From Streptomyces lonarensis (lineage in GTDB: Bacteria > Actinomycetota > Actinomycetes > Streptomycetales > Streptomycetaceae), in NCBI RefSeq assembly GCF_012033735.1, contig NZ_JAAVJD010000006.1, positions 7,703 to 69,333 of the forward strand: DNA of 61,631 nucleotides, in the 5' to 3' direction. The position numbers were made by a program, and so were the translations under genes. Below, piece after piece: positions 9,636 through 18,638 of this stretch (position 1 is the first letter of the stretch; every line of letters begins with the position of its first letter). Below the pieces are notes generated by a model, which ran no database searches, was not told where the DNA came from, and was given only the letters and a program-made list of their open reading frames with translations.

Positions 9636-10847
9636 ATGAGTGGCGCCGAGCGGCGGTCCATCGGTATCGGGATGGTGGGCTACGCCTTCATGGGCATGGC
9701 CCATTCCCAGGGCTGGCGCAATGCCAGGAGCTTCTTCGACCCGGCGCTGACGCCCCGGTTGGTCGCCCTCGGCGGCCGCAACCGGGCCGCGGCGGAGGAG
9801 TTGGCCAGACGGTTCGACTGGGGAGCGGTCGAGACCGACTGGCGGGAGCTGGTGGCGCGGGACGACGTCGAGCTGGTGGACATCTGCACCCCGGGCGACA
9901 CCCACGCCGAGATCGCCGTCGCGGCGCTGCAGGCGGGCAAGCACGTGCTGTGCGAGAAGCCGCTCGCCAACTCCGTCGCCGAGGCCGAGGCCATGGCGGC
10001 GGCGGCCGAGACCGCCGCGGCGGCCGGTGTCCGCTCCATGGTCGGCTTCACCTACCGCCGGGTGCCCGCGGTGGCGCTGGCCAGGAAGCTGGTGGCGGAG
10101 GGCCGGATCGGGCAGGTCCGCCAGGTCCGCGCCGAGTACCTCCAGGACTGGCTGAGCGACGCCGACGCCCCGATGTCCTGGCGGCTGGAGAAGGACCGCG
10201 CCGGCTCCGGCGCGCTGGGCGACATCGGCGCCCACGCCGTCGACCTCACCCAGTTCATCACCGGGCTGCCGGTCACCGGCGTCAGCGGGCTCACCGACAC
10301 CTTCGTCCCGGAGCGCCCGCTGGCGGACGGCTCCGGGACGGGCCGGGTCACCGTGGACGACTCGGCCGTCTTCCTCGCCCGGCTGGCCGGCGGCGCCCCC
10401 GCCACCTTCACCGCCACCCGGTTCGCCACCGGCCGCAAGAACGCGCTGCGGATCGAGATCTCCGGCAGCGAGGGGGCGCTCGCCTTCGACCTGGAGGACA
10501 TGAACGCCCTCCACCTCTACGAGGACGCCGTGCCCTCCCGGACCCGGGGGTTCACCCGCATCCTGGTGACCGAACCCGACCACCCGTACGTGTCCGCGTG
10601 GTGGCCGCCGGGGCACATGCTCGGCTACGAGCACGGCTTCTCCCACCAGGCGGCCGACCTGCTGACCGCGATCGACGCCGGCCAGGACCCGGCGCCGTCC
10701 TTCGCGGACGGGCTCGCCGTGCAGCGCGTCCTGGCGGCCGTCGAGGCCAGTGCCGCCGCGGGCAGCGCCTGGACCACCGTCGACACCACCCCGGTCGCCC
10801 CCGCGGGGGAGACCGTCCCGAACCGAGAGCCGGAGGCAGCGCGATGA
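9636..10847 (+). CDS. Gfo/Idh/MocA family NAD(P)-dependent sugar oxidoreductase
   Basis: 403 residues. The N-terminal Rossmann domain starts with [13 protein letters not shown], and the catalytic [13 protein letters not shown] motif sits near residue 107. The C-terminal alpha/beta domain contains [13 protein letters not shown], the usual metal-free substrate-site segment with a His. Members oxidise inositols, glucosides or sugar phosphates, often at C3. The stop codon overlaps the start of the next gene (ATGA), so it is co-translated with a sugar isomerase/epimerase-like protein. That pairing is typical of inositol and 3-keto-glycoside pathways; the true substrate is unknown. The start has GGGAGACAGG upstream. 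Confidence 0.92.
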   Translation: MSGAERRSIGIGMVGYAFMGMAHSQGWRNARSFFDPALTPRLVALGGRNRAAAEELARRFDWGAVETDWRELVARDDVELVDICTPGDTHAEIAVAALQAGKHVLCEKPLANSVAEAEAMAAAAETAAAAGVRSMVGFTYRRVPAVALARKLVAEGRIGQVRQVRAEYLQDWLSDADAPMSWRLEKDRAGSGALGDIGAHAVDLTQFITGLPVTGVSGLTDTFVPERPLADGSGTGRVTVDDSAVFLARLAGGAPATFTATRFATGRKNALRIEISGSEGALAFDLEDMNALHLYEDAVPSRTRGFTRILVTEPDHPYVSAWWPPGHMLGYEHGFSHQAADLLTAIDAGQDPAPSFADGLAVQRVLAAVEASAAAGSAWTTVDTTPVAPAGETVPNREPEAAR

Positions 10848-11866
10848 GCCGACCGATCACCCTGTTCACCGGCCAGTGGGCCGACCTCCCCTTCACCGAG
10901 GTGGCCCGACTGGCGTCGGAGTGGGGCTACGACGGACTGGAGATCGCCTGCTGGGGCGACCACCTCGACGTCCGCCGCGCCGCGGAGGACGACGCCTACC
11001 TGAAGTCCCGCCGCGACATCCTGGAGCAGCACAACCTCGGGGTGTGGGCGATCTCCAACCACCTCACCGGCCAGGCCGTCTGCGACAACCCCATCGACCA
11101 CCGCCACCGCGCCATGCTGTCGGACCGGGTGTGGGGCGACGGCGACGGCGAGGGCGTCCGCCGCCGCGCGGCCGAGGAACTCCAGTACACCGCGCGCGCT
11201 GCCAAGCGGCTGGGCGTGGACACCGTCGTCGGTTTCACCGGCTCCTCCATCTGGCAGTACGTCGCGATGTTCCCGCCGGTCGGCCAGGAATACATCGACG
11301 CCGGCTACCAGGACTTCGCGGACCGCTGGAACCCGATCCTGGACGTCTTCGACGAGGAGGGCGTACGGTTCGCCCACGAGGTCCACCCCTCGGAGATCGC
11401 CTACGACCACTGGACCACGGTCCGCACGCTGGAGGCGATCGGGCACCGCGAGGCGTTCGGTCTCAACTGGGACCCCAGCCACATGGTCTGGCAGGACATC
11501 GACCCCGTCGGCTTCCTGATCGACTTCGCCGACCGGATCTACCACGTGGACTGCAAGGACGCCCGCCGCCAGACCGGCAACGGGCGCAACGGCCGGATGG
11601 GCTCCCACCTCGCCTGGGGCGACCCCCGCCGCGGCTGGGACTTCGTCTCCACCGGCCGGGGCGACGTGCCCTGGGAGCGGTCCTTCCGCGCGCTGGAGTC
11701 GATCGGCTACCGCGGCCCCATCTCCATCGAGTGGGAGGACGCCGGGATGGACCGGCTGCACGGCGCACCGGAGGCCCTGGCCTACGTCCGCAGCCAGCTC
11801 TTCCCGCCCTCCGCGGCGTCGTTCGACGCGGCGTTCAGCTCCCCGCGCGACGGCGAGGCCGGTTGA
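10844..11866 (+). CDS. Sugar phosphate isomerase/epimerase-like TIM barrel (AP-endonuclease 2 family)
   Basis: 340 residues with no signal peptide, hence cytoplasmic. The xylose-isomerase-like barrel shows the expected metal ligands: Glu in HEVHP (about residue 179), Asp and His in WDPSH (about 210-213), His in YHVDCKD, and Glu in IEWED near residue 305. Relatives include inosose dehydratases, tagatose/allulose epimerases and the beta-eliminating enzymes that cleave 3-keto-glycosides. ATG 10844 overlaps the stop of the dehydrogenase gene, which makes the two likely consecutive enzymes. Which reaction it performs cannot be decided here. Confidence 0.88.
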   Translation: MSRPITLFTGQWADLPFTEVARLASEWGYDGLEIACWGDHLDVRRAAEDDAYLKSRRDILEQHNLGVWAISNHLTGQAVCDNPIDHRHRAMLSDRVWGDGDGEGVRRRAAEELQYTARAAKRLGVDTVVGFTGSSIWQYVAMFPPVGQEYIDAGYQDFADRWNPILDVFDEEGVRFAHEVHPSEIAYDHWTTVRTLEAIGHREAFGLNWDPSHMVWQDIDPVGFLIDFADRIYHVDCKDARRQTGNGRNGRMGSHLAWGDPRRGWDFVSTGRGDVPWERSFRALESIGYRGPISIEWEDAGMDRLHGAPEALAYVRSQLFPPSAASFDAAFSSPRDGEAG

Positions 11867-12321
11867 GGGCACCCCGACGTGCCGGGGCGGAGCAGCGGAC
11901 CGCCCCGGCACCCTGACCCCGACACTTCGACAGCGCGTCGCGGCACACCCCGCCGCCCCTCCGGCCGCACCCGGCCGGCGCGACCCCGCAGCACCCGAGG
12001 CCACCGCACCGCACGGCAGGACAGCCGCCGGACGTGGCCGCACCCCCCCCCGAACCGCACCACTCCTGCGCGCCGGGCGGCGGTCCTCCTCTTCCCCCCC
12101 ACCGGTGGACCGCCGCCCGGGCCGCGCCCCGCCGCCCGCTCGGGCAGGCCCCTTGACACCCCCACGGGAGCACCCGCTCCACCCCCCCCACACGCACGGA
12201 TCACCGGTACCAGCCGCACCTCTCCCACGTCACACGCGTCAACCTCGTGTCCCCGCCCCGGGGACGGCCCCCCACCCGGACGTCGCCGAGCCGCTGCGTT
12301 CCGGGAGAAGAAGGAGTCGCC
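11867..12321. other. 455-bp gap, no gene seen
   Basis: A C-rich, G-poor stretch on the plus strand between the two isomerase-like genes. Frames open across it are only compositional and have no ribosome sites. It ends with the clear ribosome-binding site AAGGAG (12311-12316) of the next gene. No convincing hairpin or promoter was identified. Confidence 0.5.
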
Positions 12322-13311
12322 ATGTGTTACGGATTCGACGGTGAGCGTCCCCTGGAACGCTCGCTCGCCCAGCGCGGGTCCTCCCGCCGCAACGTGCTCC
12401 GCGGCACGCTCGCCACGGCCGCCGCCGGCGCGGTCGCCGCGACCGGACTCGCCACCGCGGCACCGGCCGCCGCGGCCCCTGCCGCCGCACCGGCCCAGGG
12501 CCGCAGACCCTCGGGCCGGCCGCTGGTCCCGCCCGGCCAGATATCCATCCAGCTGTGGACGGTCCGCGACGACCTCAACGGCGAGCGCGGCTTCGACGCC
12601 ACGCTCCGCGAGATCGCGAAGATGGGCTACCCGCGGGTCGAGCAGGCCGGGGGCTTCTTCGGCCGCTCCGCCAAGGAGCTGCGCCGGTTCTACGACCGCC
12701 TCGGCATCAAGGCCACCTCCAGCCACGAGGGGGTCAGCGAGACCAACACGGCACTGGACACCAAGATCGCCAACGCTAAGGCGCTCGGCCAGTCCTACAT
12801 CAACGTGCCGTACCTCGCCTCGGAGAACGCCGACGACTGGCGGCGCTGGGCCGACCGCATGAACGAGGAGGCCGCCCGGGCCAAGCGGGCGGGGATCAAG
12901 TACGGGTACCACAACCACGCGCACGAGTTCACCGTCGACCTCGGCCGCGGTCGGACCCCGTGGTCGATCCTGACCGAGCGGCTGGACCGCCGCCTGGTGC
13001 ACCTGGAGATCGACCTCTACTGGGCGGTCCGCGGCGGCATCGAGAGCGGCGACGGCGTCAAGGACCCCGAGGGCTTCGCCCTGGAGGTCATCCGGCGCGC
13101 GCCGCAGAAGACGCTCCAGTACCACGTGAAGGACCGCAACCCGGAGACCGGCGGCTTCGCCGACGTGGGCACCGGGCACATCGACTTCCCGCGGATCTTC
13201 CGTGCGCACTCCGTCAAGGAGTACATCGTCGAGAACGACACCCCCGACGTGACGCCGCTGCAGACGGCCCGCGTCGGCTACCGGTACCTCCGCGGCCCCA
13301 AGTGCCGCTGA
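12322..13311 (+). CDS. Tat-exported sugar phosphate isomerase/epimerase-like TIM barrel
   Basis: About 329 residues. The N-terminus carries a twin-arginine signal (SRRNVLRGTL around residues 21-30, then an Ala-rich hydrophobic stretch to about residue 55), so the folded enzyme should be exported. The mature part is an AP-endonuclease-2/xylose-isomerase-like barrel with YHNHAHEF, HLEIDLYW, QYHVKDR and YIVENDTPD at the metal-site strands. Start: ATG 12322 with AAGGAG six bases upstream; a longer reading to 12247 has no support. Lying between a cytoplasmic paralogue and a secreted sugar dehydrogenase, it suggests sugar processing outside the membrane. An exported enzyme of this fold is uncommon but recurs in Actinobacteria and Bacteroidetes. 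Confidence 0.88.
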   Translation: MCYGFDGERPLERSLAQRGSSRRNVLRGTLATAAAGAVAATGLATAAPAAAAPAAAPAQGRRPSGRPLVPPGQISIQLWTVRDDLNGERGFDATLREIAKMGYPRVEQAGGFFGRSAKELRRFYDRLGIKATSSHEGVSETNTALDTKIANAKALGQSYINVPYLASENADDWRRWADRMNEEAARAKRAGIKYGYHNHAHEFTVDLGRGRTPWSILTERLDRRLVHLEIDLYWAVRGGIESGDGVKDPEGFALEVIRRAPQKTLQYHVKDRNPETGGFADVGTGHIDFPRIFRAHSVKEYIVENDTPDVTPLQTARVGYRYLRGPKCR

Positions 13312-13336
13312 CCGGAACCGAGGACCCCCACCGGGG

Positions 13337-13368
13337 GGCCGGAGGGGTCCCCGCGGGCCCCTCCGGCC
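13337..13368 (+). terminator. Hairpin after the exported isomerase-like gene
   Basis: A perfect 11-bp stem (13337-13347 with 13358-13368) with a 10-base loop starts about 25 bases after the stop codon. It may terminate or attenuate transcription before the dehydrogenase gene, which has its own ribosome site. Confidence 0.6.
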
Positions 13369-13447
13369 GAACCCCCGCCTCGCCGTCCGCATCCGGCGGA
13401 ACGGCTCACCGAACCACCCTGCACGACCTCCAGGAGAGGGAACGCCC

Positions 13448-15574
13448 GTGATACGCAGATCCGGCCTCGTCGCCGCGGTCACCGTCCTGGCCGCCTCCAT
13501 GCTCGCCCTTCCGGCCACCGCCCACCCCGGCCACGGGGACCCCGAACCGCCGCCCGCAGACTCGGAGTTCCAGAAAGTCGTCCTCAACGACATGCCGGGC
13601 GAGCCGATCGACCTCGCCGTCCTGCCCGACAAGCGCGTGCTGCACACCACGCGCGACGGGCAGGTGTGGCTGAACGACCCCAAGAGCGGGCTCAACACGC
13701 TCGCCGGCGAGCTCGACGTCTACACCAACGACGAGGAGGGGCTCCAGTCGGTCGCCGTCGACCCGAAGTTCGACGGCAAGAAGAACCGCTGGGTCTACCT
13801 CTACTACGCGCCGCCGATGGACACCCCCATCGACGACCCGTCCACCCCGGACGTCAACGAGGGCGAGGCGCCCTGGACGGGCGACCCCGAGGACTTCGAG
13901 CCCTTCAAGGGCGTCAACCGCCTCTCGCGGTTCGAGCTCAAGGGCGGCACGATCGACCTGAGCACCGAGCAGGAGATCATCGACGTCGAGCAGGACCGCG
14001 GGATCTGCTGCCACGTCGGCGGCGACATCGTCTTCGACGCCAAGGGCAACCTCTACCTGTCGACGGGCGACGACACCAACCCGTTCGAGTCCGACGGGTA
14101 CACCCCGATCGACGAACGCCCCGACTCCAACCCGGCGTTCGACGCGCAGCGCGCCTCGGCCAACACCAACGACCTGCGCGGCAAGGTGCTGCGGATCAAG
14201 GTGGAGAAGGACGGCTCGTACTCGATCCCCAAGGGCAACCTCTTCAAGGCGGGCACCCCGGACACCCGTCCGGAGATCTACCTGATGGGGCTGCGGAACC
14301 CGTTCCGCATCGAGCTCAACCAGAAGACCGGCGAGCTGTACGTCGCCGACTACTCGCCCGACGCCAAGGACACCGACCCCGCGCGCGGTCCCTTCGGCCA
14401 GGGCAAGTGGTTCGCCGCCAAGAAGCCCGGCAACCACGGCTGGCCGTACTGCATCACCCCGGACCAGCCGTACATCGACTACGACTTCGCCACCGGCGAG
14501 TCCGGCGAGGCGTTCGACTGCGCCAACCCCGTCAACGACTCCCCGCGCAACACCGGTCTCACCGAACTGCCCCCGGTGGAGCAGCCCGACGTCTACTACG
14601 GCAACGAGCTCTCGGAGAGGTTCCCCGACCTCGGCACCGGCGGCGTCGGCCCGATGGCCGGCCCGGCGTACGAGTACGACAAGAAGGCCACCAAGGGCCG
14701 CAACCCGGTGGCCTGGCCGAAGCAGTACGACGGCACCCCGCTCTTCTACGAGTGGACCCGCGACTACATCAAGGGGTTCCACGTCCAGAAGAACGGCGAG
14801 GTCGCGATGGAGGACGTCGTCCCCGGCATCGACCTCAGCTCGGTCATCGACATGGAGTTCGGCCCCGACGGCGCGCTCTACATCCTCGAGTACGGCAAGG
14901 GCTACTTCTCCGAGAACGAGGAGGCCCGCCTCGCCCGCATCGACTACATCGGCAAGAAGGGCAACCACGCCCCGGTGCCGCAGGTCAGCGCCGACGTCAC
15001 CGACGGCCAGGCGCCGCTGACGGTCTCCTTCTCCAGCGAGGGCACCACCGACCCGGACGGCGACAAGCTGAAGTACGCCTGGGACTTCGAGTCGGACGGG
15101 AAGATCGACTCCCGCAAGCAGAACCCGACGCACACCTACACGGAGAACGGCGTCTACCGCGCCAACCTCACCGTCACCGACGTCGGCGGCAAGCACCGCG
15201 GCAAGACGGCCTCCGCCGAGGTCCGGATCGTGGTGGGCAACGAGGCGCCGGTCGTGGAGTTCGTCACCCCGCAGACCGGTGACGAGTTCTCCTTCGGCCA
15301 GCTGGTGAACTTCGAGGTGCAGGTCACCGACGACCAGCCGGTCGACTGCAACCGGGTCACCGTGACCTACATCCTGGGCCACGACGACCACGGCCACCCG
15401 ATGACCAGCGCGGCGGGCTGCACCGGCTCCATCCGCACCTCGCTGGCCGGCGGCCACGACCCCGAACGGGACAACCTGCGCGGCGTGTTCGTCGCCTCCT
15501 ACACCGACCCCGGTGAGGACGGCCTGCCGCCGCTGACCGGCACCGCCGAGGTGGTGCTCAACCCGGTCGGCTGA
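13448..15574 (+). CDS. Secreted PQQ-dependent sugar dehydrogenase-like protein with PKD domain
   Basis: 708 residues. A Sec signal peptide (basic MIRR, hydrophobic core, cleavage near ATAHP at about residue 26) leads into a soluble glucose/sorbosone-dehydrogenase-type beta-propeller covering roughly residues 40-480. Blade motifs include LRNPFRIELN, GNHGWPYC and a CCHVGGDIVFD segment. A PKD/Ig-like domain (about 510-595, with TDPDGDKLKYAWDFE) and a C-terminal beta domain follow. The family oxidises sugars or aldoses outside the cell using PQQ; dependence on PQQ here is inferred. Start: GTG 13448 behind GGAGAGGG. Its position downstream of the sugar importer and the exported isomerase suggests a shared substrate. 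Confidence 0.88.
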   Translation: MIRRSGLVAAVTVLAASMLALPATAHPGHGDPEPPPADSEFQKVVLNDMPGEPIDLAVLPDKRVLHTTRDGQVWLNDPKSGLNTLAGELDVYTNDEEGLQSVAVDPKFDGKKNRWVYLYYAPPMDTPIDDPSTPDVNEGEAPWTGDPEDFEPFKGVNRLSRFELKGGTIDLSTEQEIIDVEQDRGICCHVGGDIVFDAKGNLYLSTGDDTNPFESDGYTPIDERPDSNPAFDAQRASANTNDLRGKVLRIKVEKDGSYSIPKGNLFKAGTPDTRPEIYLMGLRNPFRIELNQKTGELYVADYSPDAKDTDPARGPFGQGKWFAAKKPGNHGWPYCITPDQPYIDYDFATGESGEAFDCANPVNDSPRNTGLTELPPVEQPDVYYGNELSERFPDLGTGGVGPMAGPAYEYDKKATKGRNPVAWPKQYDGTPLFYEWTRDYIKGFHVQKNGEVAMEDVVPGIDLSSVIDMEFGPDGALYILEYGKGYFSENEEARLARIDYIGKKGNHAPVPQVSADVTDGQAPLTVSFSSEGTTDPDGDKLKYAWDFESDGKIDSRKQNPTHTYTENGVYRANLTVTDVGGKHRGKTASAEVRIVVGNEAPVVEFVTPQTGDEFSFGQLVNFEVQVTDDQPVDCNRVTVTYILGHDDHGHPMTSAAGCTGSIRTSLAGGHDPERDNLRGVFVASYTDPGEDGLPPLTGTAEVVLNPVG

Positions 15575-15658
15575 GCCGACCCCGACCCTGAACACCGTCC
15601 CGCGGCACCCCCGCGGCTCCTGCTCCGGCAGGTGAACAACACGACGGACGAACACCGG

Positions 15659-15692
15659 TGACGCCGGGCGGTGATGACACCGCCCGGCGTCA
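15659..15692 (+). terminator. Strong terminator after the sugar dehydrogenase gene
   Basis: A perfect 15-bp stem (15659-15673 with 15678-15692) with the loop ATGA, followed by GCCTTTGGG. It closes the sugar locus. Confidence 0.9.
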
Positions 15693-15895
15693 GCCTTTGG
15701 GCAACAGTTCGGAACCCCGCCGCGTCCGGGGCTCATGGGATGCGTGAGACCGGGCAGCGATACTGCGAGCAAGGTTGGTCAACTGTGCTCGGCATCCGGG
15801 TTTTGACGGTTTGAATATCGGGAAGTCGACAAACCTACAAGTTACTTCTCGCGTCGCACAAACCAACGTGCACGCGGCATTCAGGTGGTGCGACG
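15693..15895 (+). other. Promoter-bearing gap upstream of the Sel1-repeat gene
   Basis: With the preceding terminator this makes a 321-bp gene-free stretch. Its right half (about 15770-15890) is clearly richer in A+T than its surroundings, as Streptomyces promoters often are. TTGACG at 15803-15808 is a reasonable -35 box, but no good -10 box lies at 17-18 bases. The exact promoter is therefore undecided. Confidence 0.35.
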
Positions 15896-17620
15896 ATGGA
15901 CCTTATGGGGGACGTGACGAGGTTCGACAGCGGGGCTGCCTCGGCCGCGCGGGAGGGGGCACGACTGCTGCGACGCGGCGATCTCGAAGGGGCCGAGGCG
16001 CCGCTGCGCGCCGGCGCCGCCGAAGGCGACCGTTCGGCCGCCAACAACCTCGGACTCCTCCTCCACCAGACCGGCCGCACCGAAGAGGCGCTGACCTGGT
16101 GGCGCTCCGCCGCCGTCGCCGGCTCCGCCCCCGCCGCCCACGCCCTCGGCCGGGTGCAGCGCGACCGCGGCGACGAGGTCGCCGCCGAGTACTGGCTCCG
16201 GCAGGCCGCCGACGCCGGCCACGACTCCGCCGCCTACGCCCTCGCCGACCTCCTCGACCACCGCGGCGAGGACGAGGCCACCTCCTGGTACCGCGTCGCC
16301 GCCGAACGCGGCCACCGCGAGGCCGCCTACCGCTACGCCTCCCGCGCCGACGAGCCCGAGACCTGGTACCGGTTCGCCGCCGCCCGCGGCCACCGCCGCG
16401 CCGCGCTCCGGCTCGGCGCCCTGCTGGAGGAGCAGGGCCGCACCGCCGAGGCCGGCCGCTGGTACCTCGACGCCGCCGAGTCCGGCGAGCCCCGCGCCGC
16501 CTGTGCCCTCGGCTTCCTGCTGCGCGACGCCGGCGACGAGCACGGCGCCGAGCAGTGGTGGCGCCGCGCCGCCCGCGACGGCGACGGCTCCGCCGCCAAC
16601 GCGCTCGGCGCGCTCCACGCCGAGCGCGGCGAGCGCGGCGAGGCGCAGCGCTGGTACCGCGCCGCCACCGAGGCCGGCGACACCAACGGCGCCTACAACC
16701 TCGGCCTGCTCAGCGCCGACCGCGGCCGCGACGGCCAGGCCGAGCAGTGGTACCGCCGCGCCGCCTACGCGGGCCACCGCGAGGCCGCGAACGCCCTCGC
16801 CGTGCTGCTGCTCCAGCGCGGCGACGAGGCCGGCGCCGAGCCGTGGTTCTCGCGCGCCGCCGAATCCGGCAGCGTGGACGCCGCGTTCAACCTCGGCATC
16901 CTCTACGCGCGGCGCGGCGACACCACCCTCGCCCGCCGCTGGTACGAGCACGCCGCCGAGTCCGGTCACGCCGAGGCCGCCCTCCAGATCGGCATGGAGC
17001 GCCTGCGGGAGAGCCGCACCGACCGCGACCGCGCCGCCGCCGTCCGCATGCTCCGGGCCGCGGCCGAGGGCGGCAGCCCGGAGGGCGCCTTCCGCCTCGC
17101 CTCCTGGTTGGAGCGCGCCGCCGCCTCCGGCGAGGTTCCCGAGGTCACCGAGGCCCGCGCCGACCGCGCGGTCGGCGGCGGTCCCGCCACCGGCACCGGC
17201 CGCGACACCGACGAGGACGGCCGGCCCGAGTACGAGCGCTGGTACGAGCACGCCGCGGAGCGCGGCCACCGCCGCGCCCAGGTGCGCGTCGGCATGGCCG
17301 CCGCCACCCGCGGCGACATCGTGGAGGCCGCCGACTGGTACCGCCGAGCCGCGGAGGCCGGCAGCAGCCACGGCGCCTTCAACCTCGGCCTGCTCCTCGC
17401 CCGCGAGGGCGCCGAGCCGGAAGCCGCCCTGTGGTGGACCCGGGCGGCGGAGGCCGGCCACGGCCGCTCCGCCCTCCACCTCGCGCTGCTGGCATCGCGC
17501 CGCGGTGACCTCGGCCAGGCCGGCGAGTGGTGCGACAAGGCCGTCGAACTGGGCCCGGACGCCGTCGCCGAGCGCGCCGGCCGCCTGCGCGACGCGCTGC
17601 GCACCGAGCTCACCGCCTGA
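15896..17620 (+). CDS. Sel1-repeat (TPR-like) protein
   Basis: 574 residues made almost entirely of about 36-residue Sel1-like repeats of the form AA...G...AA..LG.L....G....A..WYR.AA. About 14 copies run from residue 25 to the end, interrupted by a Gly/Thr/Asp-rich insert near residues 420-445. Such solenoids act as protein-protein scaffolds; no catalytic domain or export signal is present. The ATG at 15896 has AGGTGG upstream; a second in-frame ATG lies three codons later. It is a single-gene unit between two terminators. Confidence 0.85.
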   Translation: MDLMGDVTRFDSGAASAAREGARLLRRGDLEGAEAPLRAGAAEGDRSAANNLGLLLHQTGRTEEALTWWRSAAVAGSAPAAHALGRVQRDRGDEVAAEYWLRQAADAGHDSAAYALADLLDHRGEDEATSWYRVAAERGHREAAYRYASRADEPETWYRFAAARGHRRAALRLGALLEEQGRTAEAGRWYLDAAESGEPRAACALGFLLRDAGDEHGAEQWWRRAARDGDGSAANALGALHAERGERGEAQRWYRAATEAGDTNGAYNLGLLSADRGRDGQAEQWYRRAAYAGHREAANALAVLLLQRGDEAGAEPWFSRAAESGSVDAAFNLGILYARRGDTTLARRWYEHAAESGHAEAALQIGMERLRESRTDRDRAAAVRMLRAAAEGGSPEGAFRLASWLERAAASGEVPEVTEARADRAVGGGPATGTGRDTDEDGRPEYERWYEHAAERGHRRAQVRVGMAAATRGDIVEAADWYRRAAEAGSSHGAFNLGLLLAREGAEPEAALWWTRAAEAGHGRSALHLALLASRRGDLGQAGEWCDKAVELGPDAVAERAGRLRDALRTELTA

Positions 17621-17666
17621 CCGGCCGCCGCGCCCGGCGCCGGTCAGGCGGGGAGAGCGGAGCTGC
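17618..17666 (+). terminator. Probable terminator overlapping the Sel1 gene stop
   Basis: Eight-base arms TGACCGGC (17618-17625) and GCCGGTCA (17659-17666) enclose a G+C-rich loop. The left arm contains the stop codon itself. Confidence 0.45.
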
Positions 17667-17744
17667 CCGCGCTGAGTGTGCCCGGACCTCGCCGTGGTCC
17701 CGGAGACGCAAGGTCGGACGGTCGCGCCCCTGGCGCACGGAGAA

Positions 17745-17771
17745 GCCCCACCGTGCTCGGCACGGTGGGGC
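17745..17771 (-). terminator. Terminator of the HTH-DUF397 unit
   Basis: A perfect 12-bp stem (17745-17756 with 17760-17771) with the loop TCG lies about 20 bases past the stop of the last DUF397 gene on the minus strand. A degenerate copy of the same hairpin stands after the second DUF397 gene near 18118-18143. Only the right arm survives after the third, near 18400. Confidence 0.85.
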
Positions 17772-17789
17772 CGTCTGCGTGGCGCACGT

Positions 17790-18002
17790 TCAGCGGTGGA
17801 GCGAACCCGACTTGACGCCGTTCACGAACGCGGCGAACGCGGTGACCGGAACGGCCAGCGCGGGGCCTGCCGGGTTCTTGGAGTCGCGGACGGGCACGGC
17901 GCCCGTGCTGGACACGATGCCCGGGGCCCACTCGACGCACGAGCCGCCGGTGTTGCTGTGGGAGGACGCGACCCACCGGGTCACGTCAGCCGTGGTCGTC
18001 AT
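17790..18002 (-). CDS. DUF397 small protein, copy 1
   Basis: 70 residues with the DUF397 hallmarks W.(S)SHSN..G.CVEWAPG, VPVRDSKNP and F..FV..VKSG. It differs from copy 3 at only a handful of positions, and the surrounding DNA is also duplicated at an offset of 636 bp. DUF397 proteins accompany HTH-DUF5753 regulators in Streptomyces and are thought to modulate them. Here the usual KSSYSN is changed to ASSHSN, so this copy may be drifting. The ATG at 18002 follows the remnant of a duplicated HTH gene end with the same overlap (ATGA) seen in the intact pair. Confidence 0.85.
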   Translation of the reverse strand: MTTTADVTRWVASSHSNTGGSCVEWAPGIVSSTGAVPVRDSKNPAGPALAVPVTAFAAFVNGVKSGSLHR

Positions 18003-18107
18003 GGGGTGCCCTTCCGTACCTCTTCGATCGTGGCCACCGATGCCGCCTGGGAGGCGATCCGGCTGTGAGCAGTGGTAAGTCCTCGCCAGGGGACGAGTCC
18101 CTGGGTC
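17999..18107 (-). pseudogene. Remnant of a duplicated HTH-DUF5753 gene 3' end
   Basis: The sequence matches the last part of the intact HTH gene (18635-18770), including the final 17 or so codons (SQAASVA-IEEVRKGTP stop) and the ATGA overlap with the following DUF397 gene. Upstream of that the frame is broken by small indels, and about 27 bases are missing near 18095. The rest of the HTH gene is absent, so this is a truncated copy left by tandem duplication. Confidence 0.8.
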
Positions 18108-18163
18108 GCGGCGAGCAACCACCCCGTGCTGGGCATGGTGGGGGCCGTCTGCGTGGCGCACGT

Positions 18164-18364
18164 TCAGCGGTGGAGCGAACCCGACTTGACACGGATCACG
18201 AACGCGGCGAACGCGCCCGTGGGCACCGCAAGGGTGGGCCCGGTGAGGTTCTTGGAGTCGCGCACCGACGTGACCCCGGCGAGCCCGTCTGACACCTCCA
18301 GGCAATTTCCTCCAGCCCCATCGCTGTAGGAGGACTTGAACCAGCGGAGAGACTCGGAAGTCAC
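18164..18364 (-). CDS. DUF397 small protein, copy 2 (divergent paralogue)
   Basis: 66 residues with the DUF397 pattern LRWFKSSYSDGAGGNCLEV, SVRDSKN and FV..VKSGSLHR. It is clearly less similar to copies 1 and 3 than they are to each other, so it separated earlier. The C-terminal KSGSLHR and the 3' flanking DNA are shared by all three copies. The ATG at 18364 has AAGGGAACCCCG just upstream on the minus strand. Confidence 0.85.
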   Translation of the reverse strand: MTSESLRWFKSSYSDGAGGNCLEVSDGLAGVTSVRDSKNLTGPTLAVPTGAFAAFVIRVKSGSLHR

Positions 18365-18425
18365 GGGGTTCCCTTTCGTAGCTGCTGGGCCAGGTCCACG
18401 GTGGGGCAGTCTGCGTGGCGCACGT

Positions 18426-18638
18426 TCAGCGTCGGAGCGAACCCGACTTGACGCCGTTCACGAACGCGGTGAATGCGGTGACCGGAACGGCCAGCGCGGG
18501 GCCTGCCGGGTTCTTGGAGTCGCGGACGGGGACGGCGCCCGTGTTCGACGCGATGCCCGGGGCCCACTCGACGCACGAATCGCCGGTGTTGCTGTAGGAG
18601 GACTTGACCCACCGGGTCACGTCAGCCGTGGTCGTCAT
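18426..18638 (-). CDS. DUF397 small protein, copy 3
   Basis: 70 residues with a canonical DUF397 sequence (WVKSSYSNTGDSCVEWAPG, VPVRDSKNP, FV.GVKSGSLRR). The start ATG overlaps the stop of the HTH gene by four bases, the standard arrangement of this pair. It is probably the direct partner of the regulator. Copy 1 is its recent duplicate. Confidence 0.88.
   Translation of the reverse strand: MTTTADVTRWVKSSYSNTGDSCVEWAPGIASNTGAVPVRDSKNPAGPALAVPVTAFTAFVNGVKSGSLRR

Noticed and set aside
13981..14046. Two adjacent Cys (CCHVGG) in the PQQ-type dehydrogenase as a heme-binding site
   Set aside because: The pattern is not CxxCH. A CC pair followed by HxGG is common in this propeller family and does not indicate cytochrome c.
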